NCBI GenBank assembly: GCA_900555785.1
Contig: USMO01000117.1
Location: 1-5,327, forward strand
Source of the DNA: an uncultured Eubacteriales bacterium
GTDB taxonomy: Bacteria > Bacillota > Clostridia > Oscillospirales > CAG-272
Direction of reading: 5' to 3'
Length of the DNA: 5,327 bases
Under the pieces are notes generated by a model. That model did no database searches, had not been told where the DNA came from, and saw only the letters and a program-made list of their open reading frames with translations. A program made the translations under genes and the position numbers. This document shows, in pieces, positions 5,280 through 5,327 of this stretch (positions are counted from its first letter, which is position 1; each line of letters begins with the position of its first letter).

Positions 5280-5327
5280 AAGTTCTTGGGTTCTTAGGGG
5301 CTTCTCCGAAAGAAGCCCCTAAGCGGG
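5280..5327 (-). repeat. Dispersed hairpin repeat, copy R3, cut by window edge
   Basis: On the minus strand the window enters the copy at CCCGCTTAG (5327-5319), as in R2. It then shows a perfect 13-bp stem (5323-5311 with 5305-5293) around the loop TTCGG, and ends with CTAAGAAC then CCAAGAACTT (5289-5280). The conserved hairpin A should lie just outside the window. The stem GGGGCTTCT/AGAAGCCCC corresponds to hairpin B of R1 with a paired A-T to G-C change. With no T-run following, its role as a terminator of an unseen upstream gene is possible but unproven. Confidence 0.75.

Overview
The window reads as chromosomal DNA of a Gram-positive gut-type Firmicute, most likely in the Oscillospiraceae/Ruminococcaceae (Clostridium leptum) neighbourhood. 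The pointers are moderately GC-rich coding sequence, strong AGGAGA/AGGAGG ribosome binding sites, a short lipoprotein with a lipobox, a single-chain (alpha2-type) glycyl-tRNA synthetase, a Firmicutes-style MATE exporter, and GC-rich hairpin repeats in the gaps between genes. The taxon is inferred from style; no marker was aligned.

All five genes lie on the minus strand; long open frames on the plus strand are shadows. In transcription order (right to left) they are: a MATE-family efflux pump (5187-3790); pgsA, phosphatidylglycerophosphate synthase (3773-3162), only 16 nt behind it; a 325-nt gap packed with hairpins and repeats (2837-3161); an NYN-domain/OST-HTH putative RNA-binding nuclease (2836-2054); glyQS, glycyl-tRNA synthetase (2057-636), whose ATG overlaps the previous stop as ATGA; a hairpin terminator (about 546-595); and a small unrecognised lipoprotein (473-39) driven by its own near-consensus promoter (528-556).

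There appear to be at least three transcription units: MATE-pgsA, NYN-glyQS and the lipoprotein gene. The first two encode membrane functions and RNA/translation functions respectively. The glyQS terminator and the lipoprotein promoter share the same bases.

No defence system, transposase gene, phage gene or CRISPR array is present. The most unusual content is non-coding: a dispersed, hairpin-forming repeat found four times (two copies cut by the window edges). It has imperfect terminal inverted repeats (AAGACCTTGG at the gene-proximal end, CCAAGAACTT at the other) and an internal stem whose bases covary between copies. Two copies in inverted orientation bracket the central intergenic region.
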